A DNA stretch of 64,000 bases from Streptomyces sp. NBC_01497 (GTDB taxonomy: Bacteria; Actinomycetota; Actinomycetes; Streptomycetales; Streptomycetaceae): positions 1,736,001 through 1,800,000 of the forward strand of contig NZ_CP109427.1 of the NCBI RefSeq assembly GCF_036250695.1, read 5' to 3'. Positions within the stretch are counted from its first letter, which is position 1; the number at the start of each line of letters is the position of its first letter. Made by a program: the position numbers and the translations under genes. The notes below the pieces were generated by a model. That model made no database searches. It worked only from the letters and a program-made list of their open reading frames with translations, and was not told the DNA's origin. Shown in pieces: positions 7,932 through 16,927 of this stretch.

Positions 7932-9065
7932 ATGACCCACCACACGCCCATGATCGCCGTCAGTGACGACGAGGTGAACGAGCTGCGCTCACGACTGCTC
8001 GCCACACGCTGGCCGACCCCCTGGCCAACCTCCGGACGAGAGGCCGGCACCGACCCGGGCGAGCTGCGGCGTCTCATCGCCTACTGGGCCTCGGGCTACG
8101 ACTGGCGTGCACAGGAAGCGGGCATCAACGCCCTGCCCTCCTACCTCGCGGACATCGACGGAACCCCCGTCCACTACCTCCGCTTCGACGGCGAACACCC
8201 CGGCGCCCTGCCGATCGTCCTGACCAACGGGTGGCCCAGCTCCTTCCTCGAACTGACCACCCTCGCCCGCCGGCTCGCCACACCCTCGCGCTACGGGGGC
8301 GACGCCGCGGACGCGTTCACCGTCATCGTCCCCTCGCTGCCCGGATTCGCCTTCTCACCTCAGCGGCCCTCCCTCACGCGGCCACCGCAGACCCATGAGA
8401 TCTGGCACCGCCTCATGCGCGACGAACTCGGCTTCGAGCGCTACGCCGCGCACGGGGGCGACCTGGGCGCCGGCATCACCTCCCGGCTCGCGGAGACCCA
8501 TCCGGAGGCCGTGGTGGCCATCCACCTGATGGCCGTCGCGAGCCCGGTCGCCTACGACGAGGCCGGCGTCACCCCCGAGGAGCGGACGTACCTCGACTCC
8601 GTCGCTCGGTGGTCCGCGCAAGAGGGCGCGTACCTGCACCAGCAGAGCACCCGACCCCTGACACTGAGCTACGCCCTGGCCGACTCCCCCACCGGGCTGC
8701 TCGCCTGGATCGTCGAGAAGTACCGCGCGTGGAGCGACTGCGGGGGCGCGCTGTCCTCCCGGTTCAGCGACGACTTCCTCCTCACGCAGGCCTCGCTCTA
8801 CTGGTTCACCGACACCATCTCGACCTCCTTCCGGCCCTACTACGAGTACGCCCAGGGACTGACGAGGAAGGTCGAGCGGGTCGATGTGCCCACCGCCCTG
8901 GCCCTGTTCCCCGCCGACCTCGCTCAGCCGCCCCGCAGCTGGGCCGAGCGCACGTACCACCTCACGAGGTACACCCGCATGCCCCGCGGCGGACACTTCG
9001 CGGCCCACGAGGAACCCGGACTCCTCGCACACGACCTCACCGAATTCTTCCGCGCACACCGGTGA
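7932..9065 (+). CDS. Epoxide hydrolase (EphA/juvenile-hormone-type, N-terminal EHN domain)
   Basis: A 377-residue alpha/beta hydrolase with the EHN lid domain at residues 1-105 (DDEVNELRSRLLATRWP). The oxyanion motif is NGWPSSF near 100, the nucleophile is the Asp in HGGDLGAG near 177, and the late His is in GGHFAAHEEP near 355. These are the hallmarks of cytosolic epoxide hydrolases, which open an epoxide to a vicinal diol. The ATG at 7932 follows GGAG by 6 nt. The gene stands alone downstream of a TetR gene and an MFS remnant, so regulation by that TetR is possible. The substrate is unknown. Confidence 0.88.
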   Translation: MTHHTPMIAVSDDEVNELRSRLLATRWPTPWPTSGREAGTDPGELRRLIAYWASGYDWRAQEAGINALPSYLADIDGTPVHYLRFDGEHPGALPIVLTNGWPSSFLELTTLARRLATPSRYGGDAADAFTVIVPSLPGFAFSPQRPSLTRPPQTHEIWHRLMRDELGFERYAAHGGDLGAGITSRLAETHPEAVVAIHLMAVASPVAYDEAGVTPEERTYLDSVARWSAQEGAYLHQQSTRPLTLSYALADSPTGLLAWIVEKYRAWSDCGGALSSRFSDDFLLTQASLYWFTDTISTSFRPYYEYAQGLTRKVERVDVPTALALFPADLAQPPRSWAERTYHLTRYTRMPRGGHFAAHEEPGLLAHDLTEFFRAHR

Positions 9066-9123
9066 ACAGCGGCGGCCCCAGCAGGGCGTCCGGCGGCTTC
9101 AACCGGTGTGCCGCGGTCGTGAC

Positions 9124-9696
9124 CTAGGCGTTGTCCGCCGTGCCGTGGCACAACCCGTCACACAGGATCGTGGCGACGCGTACCGCGTCGTCCTGCCAGC
9201 CCTGTGCGCGCATCCCGCAGATGCCACCGAGTGCGCGCAGGACGACGCGCCCACCGACGTCCCCGCGGACCACGCCGGCCGCGACACCCGCGGCCAGCAG
9301 TTCGTCCAGGGCGCGGGCCATCTCGTCGCGCGTGTCCTCGAAGACCGGCGAATCGGTCGCCGTGATGCTCTCCAGCGCCTCACCCATTCCCCTGCTCACG
9401 GCGGCGTGCTCCACGAGCAGCAGCAGGAAGGTGCGCAGGGCTTCGTCCGGGGCGTGCTCCGCGAGCAGGCGGCCGGGGGTCGCACAGAGCTCGGCGACCT
9501 CCTGGCGGTACACCTCAGCGACGAGCGCTTCGCGCGTCTCGAAGTGCCGGTACAGGGTGCCGACCGCGACGCCCGCTCGACGGGCGATCTCCTCCACGTG
9601 GGCGTCGTCGTCGGCGAGGAACGCTTCACGGGCCGCGACCAGGAGCGCTTCGCGGTTGCGGCGCGCGTCGGCGCGCAGCGGACGGGGTGACGGCAC
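9124..9696 (-). CDS. TetR/AcrR family regulator, divergent from the SDR gene
   Basis: A 190-residue TetR protein. The DNA-binding helices are at residues 10-55 (REALLVAAREAFL, then VEEIARRAGVAVGTLYRHF). It is transcribed away from the short-chain dehydrogenase gene across a 79-bp gap holding a 19-bp inverted repeat, the standard arrangement of a repressor controlling itself and its divergent target. Confidence 0.9.
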   Translation of the reverse strand: MPSPRPLRADARRNREALLVAAREAFLADDDAHVEEIARRAGVAVGTLYRHFETREALVAEVYRQEVAELCATPGRLLAEHAPDEALRTFLLLLVEHAAVSRGMGEALESITATDSPVFEDTRDEMARALDELLAAGVAAGVVRGDVGGRVVLRALGGICGMRAQGWQDDAVRVATILCDGLCHGTADNA

Positions 9697-9706
9697 GGTA
9701 CCTCCA

Positions 9707-9759
9707 TAAGGTGAATCAGACTCCGCTTGTGTACAGTTTCCGGAGTCAGATTCACCTTA
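9707..9759. promoter_or_regulatory. 19-bp inverted repeat between TetR and SDR (divergent operator)
   Basis: Arms at 9707-9725 and 9741-9759 are complementary at 18 of 19 positions and are separated by 15 nt. They lie between the two divergent start codons and flank the sequence where both promoters must be. Each arm reads TAAGGTGAATC(A/T)GACTCCG and could bind one TetR dimer. Confidence 0.75.
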
Positions 9760-9775
9760 CTGAAGGAGTACGACC

Positions 9776-10549
9776 GTGACGATCGAGGACGAGGGACTCG
9801 ACGGCCTGCGAGTGCTGGTGACCGGTGGCAGCCGCGGGCTGGGAGAGGCGACGGCCCGTCGCTTCGCCGCAGCCGGCGCCACCGTGCTGACGGCCTCACG
9901 CACCGCGCCCCCGGAAGACCTGCCCGCCACGTTCGTTCCCGCCGACCTCCGTTCCGCGCGGGGAGCGGCGGAACTCGGGCGGCGCGTGCTGGACAGCGTG
10001 GGAGGCATCGACGTCCTGGTCAACAACGCCGGGGCCGCGACCGCACCGACGCCGACCCTGCAACGTTCCGACGCCTCCTGGCTCGCCGACCTGGAGATGA
10101 ACCTGCTCAGCGCGGTCCGTCTCGACCGGGTCCTGGTTCCCGGGATGGTCGAGCGCGGCTCAGGCGTCGTGGTGCACGTCTCCTCCATAGCCAGCCGCCT
10201 CCCCCAGCCCGCCGAGGCGTCGTACGCGGCGGCGAAGGCGGCACTCAACACCTACAGCCGCGAACTGGCGACGGCGGTCGGCGAGCACGGCGTACGCGTG
10301 GTGTGCGTTCTGCCCGGCTTCGTCGTCACCGAGGGAGCCGTCGGCCATCTCCAGCAGATGGCCGACGGTCAGGGCGTCGGCCTCGACGAGATCAAGCGGC
10401 AGATCGTGGACCATCTGAAGGTGCCGATGGGGCGCCCCGGCGAACCCGAGGACGTCGCGGAGATGATCGCGTTCCTCGCCTCGGGCCGCGCCAAATGGCT
10501 CACCGGGGCTCAGTTCCGCGTCGACGGCGGCATCATTCCGGCGGTCTGA
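9776..10549 (+). CDS. SDR family oxidoreductase
   Basis: A 257-residue classical short-chain dehydrogenase. The cofactor motif is TGGSRGLG near residue 17, the NNAG motif is near 82, the catalytic Ser is in VSSIAS, and the active-site YAAAK is near 155. The C-terminus ends in the usual DGG motif. The GTG start has GAAGGAG 7 nt upstream. It is probably repressed by the divergent TetR protein. The substrate is unknown; induction by a xenobiotic or metabolite ligand of the TetR protein is the likely mode. Confidence 0.9.
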   Translation: MTIEDEGLDGLRVLVTGGSRGLGEATARRFAAAGATVLTASRTAPPEDLPATFVPADLRSARGAAELGRRVLDSVGGIDVLVNNAGAATAPTPTLQRSDASWLADLEMNLLSAVRLDRVLVPGMVERGSGVVVHVSSIASRLPQPAEASYAAAKAALNTYSRELATAVGEHGVRVVCVLPGFVVTEGAVGHLQQMADGQGVGLDEIKRQIVDHLKVPMGRPGEPEDVAEMIAFLASGRAKWLTGAQFRVDGGIIPAV

Positions 10550-10903
10550 GCCGCACCGCCGCACGGTGAGGGGCGCGGGGCCGCCAGGGGCCGCATGGAT
10601 ACGCGATGCGAGCGGCCGTCCGTCTTGACCTCAAGCGCCCCTTGTGTGCCACACTGACCCACGCATACAAGACCAACCCATCGCGACTGCGGTGCACGGA
10701 TCCGTGCGACGACCGGGCACCAGGATGCGACCAGAATTCGACCCAGTGGACGACAGCACGTACGCGCCCCTGCCCCGACCGGGCACATCCCTCGTCGGAC
10801 GCCTTGCTCCCGCACGAAGGCGAAAGGGGCGGACCGCCCTGCCTCTGCTCTGTGGAGAAAAGCCGGTCCCGTACGTCTCACCGTCCTCGAACGGATTTCT
10901 CCC
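10550..10903. other. Non-coding stretch between the SDR gene and the ATP-binding protein
   Basis: No gene is supported in these 354 bases. The open frames here lack family resemblance. The region must hold the promoter of the downstream ATPase gene; TTGACC at 10625-10630 and CACACT at 10650-10655 could be a promoter but are spaced too far apart (19 nt) to be convincing. Confidence 0.4.
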
Positions 10904-11503
10904 GTGCCCGACACTCCGCACCTCTCCCCCTGGCGCATCGCGCTGCCGCACACCGCGGCCGCGGTGCCCATGGCGCGCGCACTGGTACGGGCCGCGCTGG
11001 CGAACCTGGAGCGGGGAGCCGACGCCGACACGGCGGAACTGCTGACGGCCGAACTGGTGGCCAACGCGGTCGAGCACACCCGTGGAGACGAACCGATACG
11101 ACTGGTCGTTGCTCTACTGCCGACAGGCTGCTGCCATGTCGAGGTGCACGACGCGGACCCGGCGCCGCCGCGTGCCCTGACCAGGCCCGGTCCCGCCACG
11201 ATGCCCGATCCGTGGCAGGAGGACGGCAGGGGTCTGCTGCTGCTCCGCACACTGAGCGCGGAGTGCGGCCACCGTCCGACCGACGGCGGCGGCAAGGCGG
11301 TGTGGTTCACACTGCCGGAGCCGCACGCCCCGGTGCCGGGCCCCCGCCGCAGCCGCCCTGTCCCCGAGGCGGGCGAGGCGACGGGACACCCGGAACACGG
11401 AACCGCCGGGCGTGCCCACCCGCCGGAACGCGGGGAGAACGGGCTGCCAGGACCGACGGTGCCCCGGCAGGCATCGCGATGGCCGCGCGTCAAAGGCGCG
11501 TGA
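10904..11503 (+). CDS. ATP-binding protein, RsbW/SpoIIAB-like anti-sigma histidine kinase fold
   Basis: A 199-residue protein with a GHKL ATPase domain over residues 1-130: the N-box is LLTAELVANAVEHT, the D-box area is VEVHDADP and the G2-like motif is EDGRGLLLLRTLS. It lacks membrane segments and a phospho-acceptor domain. Streptomyces genomes encode dozens of such stand-alone ATPases, thought to act as anti-sigma or partner-switching kinases. The C-terminal 65 residues are Pro/Arg-rich and probably disordered. The start is GTG 10904. No sigma factor or anti-anti-sigma gene is adjacent. Confidence 0.82.
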   Translation: MPDTPHLSPWRIALPHTAAAVPMARALVRAALANLERGADADTAELLTAELVANAVEHTRGDEPIRLVVALLPTGCCHVEVHDADPAPPRALTRPGPATMPDPWQEDGRGLLLLRTLSAECGHRPTDGGGKAVWFTLPEPHAPVPGPRRSRPVPEAGEATGHPEHGTAGRAHPPERGENGLPGPTVPRQASRWPRVKGA

Positions 11504-11505
11504 AC

Positions 11506-11539
11506 GTGAACGACGTACGGCCGTGAACGACGTACGGCC
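11506..11539. repeat. Tandem 17-bp direct repeat, two perfect copies
   Basis: GTGAACGACGTACGGCC occurs at 11506-11522 and again at 11523-11539, in the short gap between two convergent genes (ATPase and arcB). Each copy contains the self-complementary core CGTACG, so transcripts could fold, but no T tract follows. Confidence 0.6.
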
Positions 11540-11555
11540 GTGATCCCCGGGCCGC

Positions 11556-12560
11556 CTACGCGTCGGCCATGCTCGCGACGAGAATGGCCTTGATCGTGTG
11601 CAGGCGGTTCTCCGCCTCGTCGAAGACGACCGAGTGCTCCGACTCGAAGACCTCGTCCGTCACTTCCAGCTCCCGCAGGCCGTAGCGCTCGTGGATCTCC
11701 CTGCCGACCTCGGTTCCCAGGTCGTGGAAGGCGGGCAGGCAGTGCAGGAACCGGACGTCCGGATTGCCGGTGGCACGCAGCACGTCCATCGTCACCGTGT
11801 ACGGCGCGAGGGCCGCGATCCGCACGTCCCAGACTTCCTTGGGCTCGCCCATCGACACCCAGACGTCGGTGACGACGAAGTCGACGCCCGCGACACCCTC
11901 CGCCACGTCCTCGGTCAGGTGCAGCCGCGCGCCACTGACCTCCGCGGCCTTGCGCGCGGCGGCCACGACCTCGTCGGAGGGCCAGAACGCGCGGGGGGCG
12001 ACGATCCGGACGTCCATTCCGAGCAGCGCCGCCGTGACCAGGTAGGAGTTGCCCATGTTGAACCGTGCGTCACCGAGGTAGGCGAAGCTGATCCCGGTGA
12101 GCGGCTTGGCGCAGTGCTCGGTCATGGTGAGCACGTCGGCGAGCATCTGGGTGGGGTGCCAGTCGTCGGTGAGGCCGTTGAAGACGGGGACCCCGGCGTA
12201 CGCGGCGAGTTCCTCGACCGTCGCCTGGGCCTCGCCGCGGTACTGGATGCCGTCGAACATCCGGCCGAGGACCCGGGCGGTGTCCTTCGCGGACTCCTTC
12301 GACCCGATGTGCGAACCCGAGGGATCGATGTAGGTGGTGGCCGCACCCTGGTCGGCGGCGGCCACCTCGAAGGAGCAGCGGGTGCGGGTGGAGGCCTTCT
12401 CGAAGATCAGCGCGATGTTCCGGCCGCGCAGCCGCTGCACCTCGGAGCCCGCCTTCTTGGCGGCCTTGAGCTCGGCGGCCAGGTCGACCAGGCCGCGGAA
12501 CTCCTCGGCCGTGAAGTCGAGCTCCTTGAGGAAGTGGCGGCCGGGGAGATGTATCGCCAT
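11556..12560 (-). CDS. arcB: Ornithine carbamoyltransferase (catabolic, ArcB-type)
   Basis: 334 residues, the normal family length. The carbamoyl-phosphate motif is STRTRCSFE near residue 58, and the ornithine-binding region [10 protein letters not shown] lies near 270. Because it sits beside arginine deiminase, it should run in the catabolic direction, splitting citrulline to ornithine and carbamoyl phosphate. The start is set by comparison with the family ([13 protein letters not shown]), which trims a longer open frame. The 183-bp gap to arcA contains an AT-rich dyad, so arcB probably has its own promoter. No carbamate kinase (arcC) is present in the window. Confidence 0.95.
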   Translation of the reverse strand: MAIHLPGRHFLKELDFTAEEFRGLVDLAAELKAAKKAGSEVQRLRGRNIALIFEKASTRTRCSFEVAAADQGAATTYIDPSGSHIGSKESAKDTARVLGRMFDGIQYRGEAQATVEELAAYAGVPVFNGLTDDWHPTQMLADVLTMTEHCAKPLTGISFAYLGDARFNMGNSYLVTAALLGMDVRIVAPRAFWPSDEVVAAARKAAEVSGARLHLTEDVAEGVAGVDFVVTDVWVSMGEPKEVWDVRIAALAPYTVTMDVLRATGNPDVRFLHCLPAFHDLGTEVGREIHERYGLRELEVTDEVFESEHSVVFDEAENRLHTIKAILVASMADA

Positions 12561-12635
12561 GGGGGCTGCTCCTGTAGGGATCGGCTGCGGGCGGACGGCG
12601 CACATCCCGTCACGACGGGACGATGTGCACCGTAA

Positions 12636-12665
12636 CTGTATACGACAACCCGTATGGATATACAG
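12636..12665. promoter_or_regulatory. Nested AT-rich dyad upstream of arcB (candidate arginine-pathway operator)
   Basis: CTGTATA (12636-12642) and TATACAG (12659-12665) form a 7-bp inverted repeat, and inside it ATACG (12640-12644) mirrors CGTAT (12651-12655). The patch is the only AT-rich DNA in the arcA-arcB gap and lies about 76 nt before the arcB start. An ArgR-type or other repressor could bind here. It does not match the textbook ARG box closely. Confidence 0.45.
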
Positions 12666-12743
12666 GGTGCCCGGTAGCCTCCGACCGGCCCCGCGCCGAG
12701 CCGTCCCCGGCCGTCCGGCACCCACGGCTCACCTCCCTCGACA

Positions 12744-13976
12744 TCAGTCGGCCGAACGTTCCACCGGGCAGCTCATGCAGCGCGGGCCGCCCCTGCCCCT
12801 GCCGAGCTCGCTGCCCCGGATCTCGATCACCTCGAAGCCCTGCTTGCGCAGATGGGCGTTGGTGGTGGAGTTGCGCTCGTACGCGACGACGACACCGGGT
12901 TCCACGGCCAGCACGTTGCACCCGTCGTCCCACTGCTCCCGCGCCGCCGAATGCACGTCCTGGGTGGGGGTGAGCACCCGGACGGAAGCCAGGCCGAGCG
13001 CCGCGGCGATCGCGCGGTGCATGTGCTCCGGCGGATGGTCGGTGACCTTCAGCTCGTTGCCGCCGTCGCCCGGCTCGATCGTGTACGAGCGGAGCATGCC
13101 GAGCCCCTCGTACTGGGTGAAGGTGTCCTCGTCGATCATCGTCATCACCGTGTCGAGGTGCATGAACGCCCGCCTCTTCGGCATGTCCAGCGCGACGATC
13201 GTGGTGGCCGAGCCGGCGGCGAACACGCCCCGCGCCAGCATCTCCACGGCCTGCGGCGTGGTGCGTTCACTCATGCCGATCAGCACCGCGCCCTTCCCGA
13301 TGACCAGCACGTCCCCGCCCTCGATCGTGGACGGATGGTCGTCCTGGCCCTGGGACCAGTAACGGAAGGGGCCCGCACTGTCCGTGGCGAACAGCGGGTG
13401 GTGGCGGTAGATCGCCTCGAAGTGCACGGTCTCCCGGCGCCGGGCCGGCCGGCTCATCGCGTTGATGGAGACACCGTCGTAGATCCACGCGGACGTGTCA
13501 CGGGTGAACAGGTGGTTGGGCAGCGGGTCGAGCAGGAAGTCGTCCTGCTCCATCACATGGAACCGGACCGACGTGGGCTCCGCGTGGTCCGCCAGGTACT
13601 CCCGCTTGGTCACCCCGCCGACCAGCGACTCGGCCAGATCGGCCGAACCCAGTTCGTCGAAGACGGCCCTGAGGTGGTCCGTGGCGAGCGGACCGTACTC
13701 CTTCTCGTCGAAGACCCGGTCCAGGACCAGGGCCCTGGCCTGCGGGACGTCCAGCACCTCCCGCAGCAGGTCACCGAAGAGATGCACCTCGACACCGCGC
13801 TCCCGCAGGACCTCGGCGAAGCCGTCGTGCTCCTCCTGCGCGCGCCGCACCCACAACACGTCGTCGAACAGCAGGGTGTCCGCGTTCTGCGGGGTCAGCC
13901 GCTTCAGTTCGAGTCCGGGGCGGTGCAGGATGACCCGGCGCAGCCGTCCGGTCTCCGAGTCGACGTGGAAGCTCAT
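12744..13976 (-). CDS. arcA: Arginine deiminase
   Basis: 410 residues, matching the family. It hydrolyses arginine to citrulline and ammonia. Visible motifs are the N-terminal [19 protein letters not shown] (residues about 155-163), [19 protein letters not shown], and the catalytic cysteine in [10 protein letters not shown] near the C-terminus. The start [10 protein letters not shown] was chosen from family conservation; the frame extends upstream without similarity. With arcB downstream this gives the first two steps of the arginine deiminase pathway, which supplies ATP or nitrogen when oxygen or carbon is short. Confidence 0.96.
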   Translation of the reverse strand: MSFHVDSETGRLRRVILHRPGLELKRLTPQNADTLLFDDVLWVRRAQEEHDGFAEVLRERGVEVHLFGDLLREVLDVPQARALVLDRVFDEKEYGPLATDHLRAVFDELGSADLAESLVGGVTKREYLADHAEPTSVRFHVMEQDDFLLDPLPNHLFTRDTSAWIYDGVSINAMSRPARRRETVHFEAIYRHHPLFATDSAGPFRYWSQGQDDHPSTIEGGDVLVIGKGAVLIGMSERTTPQAVEMLARGVFAAGSATTIVALDMPKRRAFMHLDTVMTMIDEDTFTQYEGLGMLRSYTIEPGDGGNELKVTDHPPEHMHRAIAAALGLASVRVLTPTQDVHSAAREQWDDGCNVLAVEPGVVVAYERNSTTNAHLRKQGFEVIEIRGSELGRGRGGPRCMSCPVERSAD

Positions 13977-14277
13977 GCCTCCATCCTGACCGCGTGACCC
14001 GTCGTTCACCCCCCGGGAGCCCCGGCAATCCGCGCCGGTGGCCGCTTCCGCGCACGGTGGACGGGACGGGGTGGCCGGGGCAGGCGCCGGGGCCGGTCCC
14101 CGGGGCGCGGAACCGGGCGGACGAACCGCGCGGCCGGGCCGGGGGGAGGTGGCCGGGGCGGGCGAGGCGGGCGAGGCGGAGGAACCGGGCCAGGCGGCCG
14201 GGGCGGCGTCTTCTCGCCCCGGCCGCAGCCACCCGCGGCCGGCCGGCGGCTCGCACCCGGCCGCCCCTCGACCGGCG
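13977..14277. other. GC-rich spacer between arcA and pnkp
   Basis: 301 bases with no supported gene. It must hold the arcA promoter on the reverse strand. The sequence is dominated by purine-rich GGCGGG/GGCGAG runs; no clear hairpin with a T tract or operator was found. Confidence 0.4.
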
Positions 14278-16893
14278 CTACAGCCTGGGGTCGACCGGCT
14301 CGGACTCCAGGGCGAGCACCGCGAAGACCGCCTCGTGCACGCGCCACAGCGGCTCCCCGTCGGCGAGCCGGTCCAGCGCCTCAAGGCCCAGCGCGTACTC
14401 GCGCAGCGCGAGGGAGCGCTTGTGCCCGAGATACCGGCCGCGCAGCCGCCGCAGGTTCTCCGGACGCGTGTACTCCGGGCCGTAGATGATCCGCAGGTAC
14501 TCCCGGCCGCGCACCTTCAGGCCCGGCTGGAGCAGCCGGCCCTTCCCGTCCACCGCGAGGCCCGCGAGCGGCTTGACGACCATGCCCTCACCGCCACGCC
14601 CGGTCATCTCCAGCCACCAGTCGACCCCGGAGCGCACCGACTCCTCGTCCCCGGTGTCCACCACCAGGCGCCGGGTCGTCCGCAGCAGCCCGCTCGCGTC
14701 GTGCTCCACGAGCCGGTCCATCCAGGCGAGCTGCTGGTCGTGCGGTACGGCGGCGAGGTTGCGCCCCTCGACGGCCAGCAGCTGGAACGGCGCGAGCCGT
14801 ACCCCCTCCAGGCCGTCCGTCGGCCAGCAGTAGCGGCGGTACGCCTCCGTGAACGCGGCCGCGTCCGCGGCGCGCTCGCGCTGCGTGTCCGCCAGCGCCC
14901 GCACGTCCACGCCCCGGGCGGCAGCGGCCTTGACGGCGGACGCCACCGCGGGGAAGGCCGCTCCCGCCGCGGCACCGACGGCCGCGTACTGCGAACGCAG
15001 CAAACCGGAGGCCTTCAGCGACCACGGCATCAACTCGGCGTCCAGCAGCAGCCAGCCCGTGCCGAACTCCTCCCACAGTCCGGCGGCGATGACCGCGTCC
15101 CGCAGCCGGCCGAGCACCTCCTCCGTCACGGCCGGGTCATCGAAGAACGGCCGTCCGGTCCTCGTGTACACCGCGCCCGTCGGCCCGTCCGCGCCGAACC
15201 GCTCCCGCACCGCGTCCGCGTCCCGGCCGACGAGCGCCACCGCGCGCGAACCCATGTGCTTCTCCTCGCACACCACCCGGGCCACACCCTCGTCGCGGTA
15301 CTGCGCGAACGCCTCCACCGGGTGCTCCAGCCAGCCCTCGGCGCCCGACGTCGGGGCCGGCGCCATGGTCGGCGGCAGGTACATCAGCAGCTGCGGGTCG
15401 ATCGCGAAGCGGCTCATCACTTCGAGCGCCGCCGCCGCGTTCTCCTCACGCACGGCGAGCCGCGCCATGCGGCGCGTCTCCACCACGCGCCGCCCGCTCA
15501 CGTCGCCGAGGTCGAGCGGCCTGCCTTCCCGTCCGCCCGGTGCCTCGGTGGCCAGCGGCTTCACCGGCTCGTACCAGACACGCTCCGCCGGTACGTCGAC
15601 GATCTCGCGCTCCGGCCAGCGCAGCGCGGTCAGCTTCCCGCCGAACACCGCGCCGGTGTCCAGGCAGAGGGTGTTGTTGATCCACGAGGTGTTCGGCACC
15701 GGGGTGTGCCCGTAGACCACGGCGGCACGGCCCCGGTAGTCCTCGGCCCACGGATAGCGCACGGGAAGGCCGAACTCGTCGGTCTCGCCGGTGGTGTCCC
15801 CGTACAGGGCGTGCGAGCGGACCCGGCCCGACGTACGGCCGTGGTACTTCTCCGGCAGCCCCGCGTGGCTGACGACCAGGTTGCCGCCGTCCAGGACGTA
15901 GTGACTGACGAGCCCCTGGAGGAAGGCGCGCACCTCGGCGCGGAACGCGTCGTCCTCCTTCTCCAGCTGTTCGATCGTCTCCGCGAGACCGTGGGTGTGC
16001 CGCACGTTGGCGCCCTTGAACCAGCGGCCCAGTTTGTTCTCGTGGTTGCCCGGCACACACAGCGCGGTACCGCCCGCCACCATGCCCATGACGCGGCGCA
16101 GCACTCCGGGTGTGTCGGGGCCCCGGTCCACGAGGTCGCCGACGAACACCGCGGTGCGGCCCGCGGGGTGCACACCGTCCTCGTAGCCGAGGATGGCGAG
16201 CAGCGACTCCAGCTCGGCGGAGCAGCCGTGCACGTCACCGATGATGTCGAACGGACCGCTCAGGTGGGTCAGGTCGTTGTACCTGCGCTCCACCACGATC
16301 TCGGCCGCGTCGATCTCCGCCGTACCGCGCAGGATGTGCACCTTGCGGAACCCCTCGCGCTCCAGCCCGCGCAGCGAGCGGTGCAGTTCGCGCCGGTGCC
16401 GCTGGATCACCCGGCGGGGCATACCGACCCGGTCGGGACGCTCCGCGTTGCGCCGCGCGCAGACCTCTTCCGGCACGTCGAGGACGATGGCGATGGGCAG
16501 GACGTCGTACTCCCGGGCGAGCGCGACAAGTTGTCTGCGCGCCTCGGGCTGCACACTCGTGGCGTCCACGACGGTGCGCCGGCCGGCGGCGAGCCGCTTG
16601 CCCGCGATGTAGTGCAGCACCTCGAAGGCGTCCTTCGTCGCCGACTGGTCGTTCTCGTCGTCCGCGACGAGCCCCCGGCAGAAGTCGGAGGCGATGACCT
16701 CGGTGGGCTTGAAGTGACGGCGTGCGAACGTCGACTTGCCCGACCCGCTGGCCCCGACGAGGACGACGAGGGACAGGTCGGTGACAGCGAGCCGCCGCCG
16801 GGCGCCGACGGCCGAAGCACTCTCCGGTGTGCTCTGCGTGCTCTGCGGGCCGTCCGTGCTCTGCGGGCCGTCCGTGCTCTCCGTGTTGCTCAT
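14278..16893 (-). CDS. pnkp: Polynucleotide kinase-phosphatase Pnkp (RNA repair)
   Basis: 871 residues with the three-part bacterial Pnkp layout. The 5'-kinase has the P-loop GASGSGKST near residue 48. The metallophosphatase has GDVHG near 217, [10 protein letters not shown] near 250, GNHENK near 280 and GHTP. The C-terminal adenylyltransferase/ligase has its nucleophile lysine in EKHMGSR near 546. The protein heals both ends of broken RNA and, with Hen1, seals them. The start ATG overlaps the hen1 stop by 4 nt (ATGA), so translation is coupled. The first 35 residues are a Ser/Thr/Gln-rich repeat (STDGPQ twice) encoded by an 18-bp minisatellite, and are probably disordered. Confidence 0.95.
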   Translation of the reverse strand: MSNTESTDGPQSTDGPQSTQSTPESASAVGARRRLAVTDLSLVVLVGASGSGKSTFARRHFKPTEVIASDFCRGLVADDENDQSATKDAFEVLHYIAGKRLAAGRRTVVDATSVQPEARRQLVALAREYDVLPIAIVLDVPEEVCARRNAERPDRVGMPRRVIQRHRRELHRSLRGLEREGFRKVHILRGTAEIDAAEIVVERRYNDLTHLSGPFDIIGDVHGCSAELESLLAILGYEDGVHPAGRTAVFVGDLVDRGPDTPGVLRRVMGMVAGGTALCVPGNHENKLGRWFKGANVRHTHGLAETIEQLEKEDDAFRAEVRAFLQGLVSHYVLDGGNLVVSHAGLPEKYHGRTSGRVRSHALYGDTTGETDEFGLPVRYPWAEDYRGRAAVVYGHTPVPNTSWINNTLCLDTGAVFGGKLTALRWPEREIVDVPAERVWYEPVKPLATEAPGGREGRPLDLGDVSGRRVVETRRMARLAVREENAAAALEVMSRFAIDPQLLMYLPPTMAPAPTSGAEGWLEHPVEAFAQYRDEGVARVVCEEKHMGSRAVALVGRDADAVRERFGADGPTGAVYTRTGRPFFDDPAVTEEVLGRLRDAVIAAGLWEEFGTGWLLLDAELMPWSLKASGLLRSQYAAVGAAAGAAFPAVASAVKAAAARGVDVRALADTQRERAADAAAFTEAYRRYCWPTDGLEGVRLAPFQLLAVEGRNLAAVPHDQQLAWMDRLVEHDASGLLRTTRRLVVDTGDEESVRSGVDWWLEMTGRGGEGMVVKPLAGLAVDGKGRLLQPGLKVRGREYLRIIYGPEYTRPENLRRLRGRYLGHKRSLALREYALGLEALDRLADGEPLWRVHEAVFAVLALESEPVDPRL

Positions 16894-16927
16894 GCCGTTT
16901 CCTTCGCGTCCTTCGCGTCCTTCGCGT
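16838..16927. repeat. Two short minisatellites on either side of the hen1/pnkp junction
   Basis: An 18-bp unit (GTGCTCTGCGGGCCGTCC) occurs twice at 16838-16873 with degenerate copies on both sides; it encodes the STDGPQ repeats of Pnkp. A 9-bp unit (CCTTCGCGT) occurs three times at 16901-16927; it encodes the KDA repeats at the Hen1 C-terminus. All units are multiples of three, so copy-number change keeps both frames open. Confidence 0.8.

Noticed and set aside
12621..12680. Textbook ARG box for ArgR
   Set aside because: The dyad does not contain the TGCATA/TTCA-type arms of known ARG boxes, so only a generic operator call was made.
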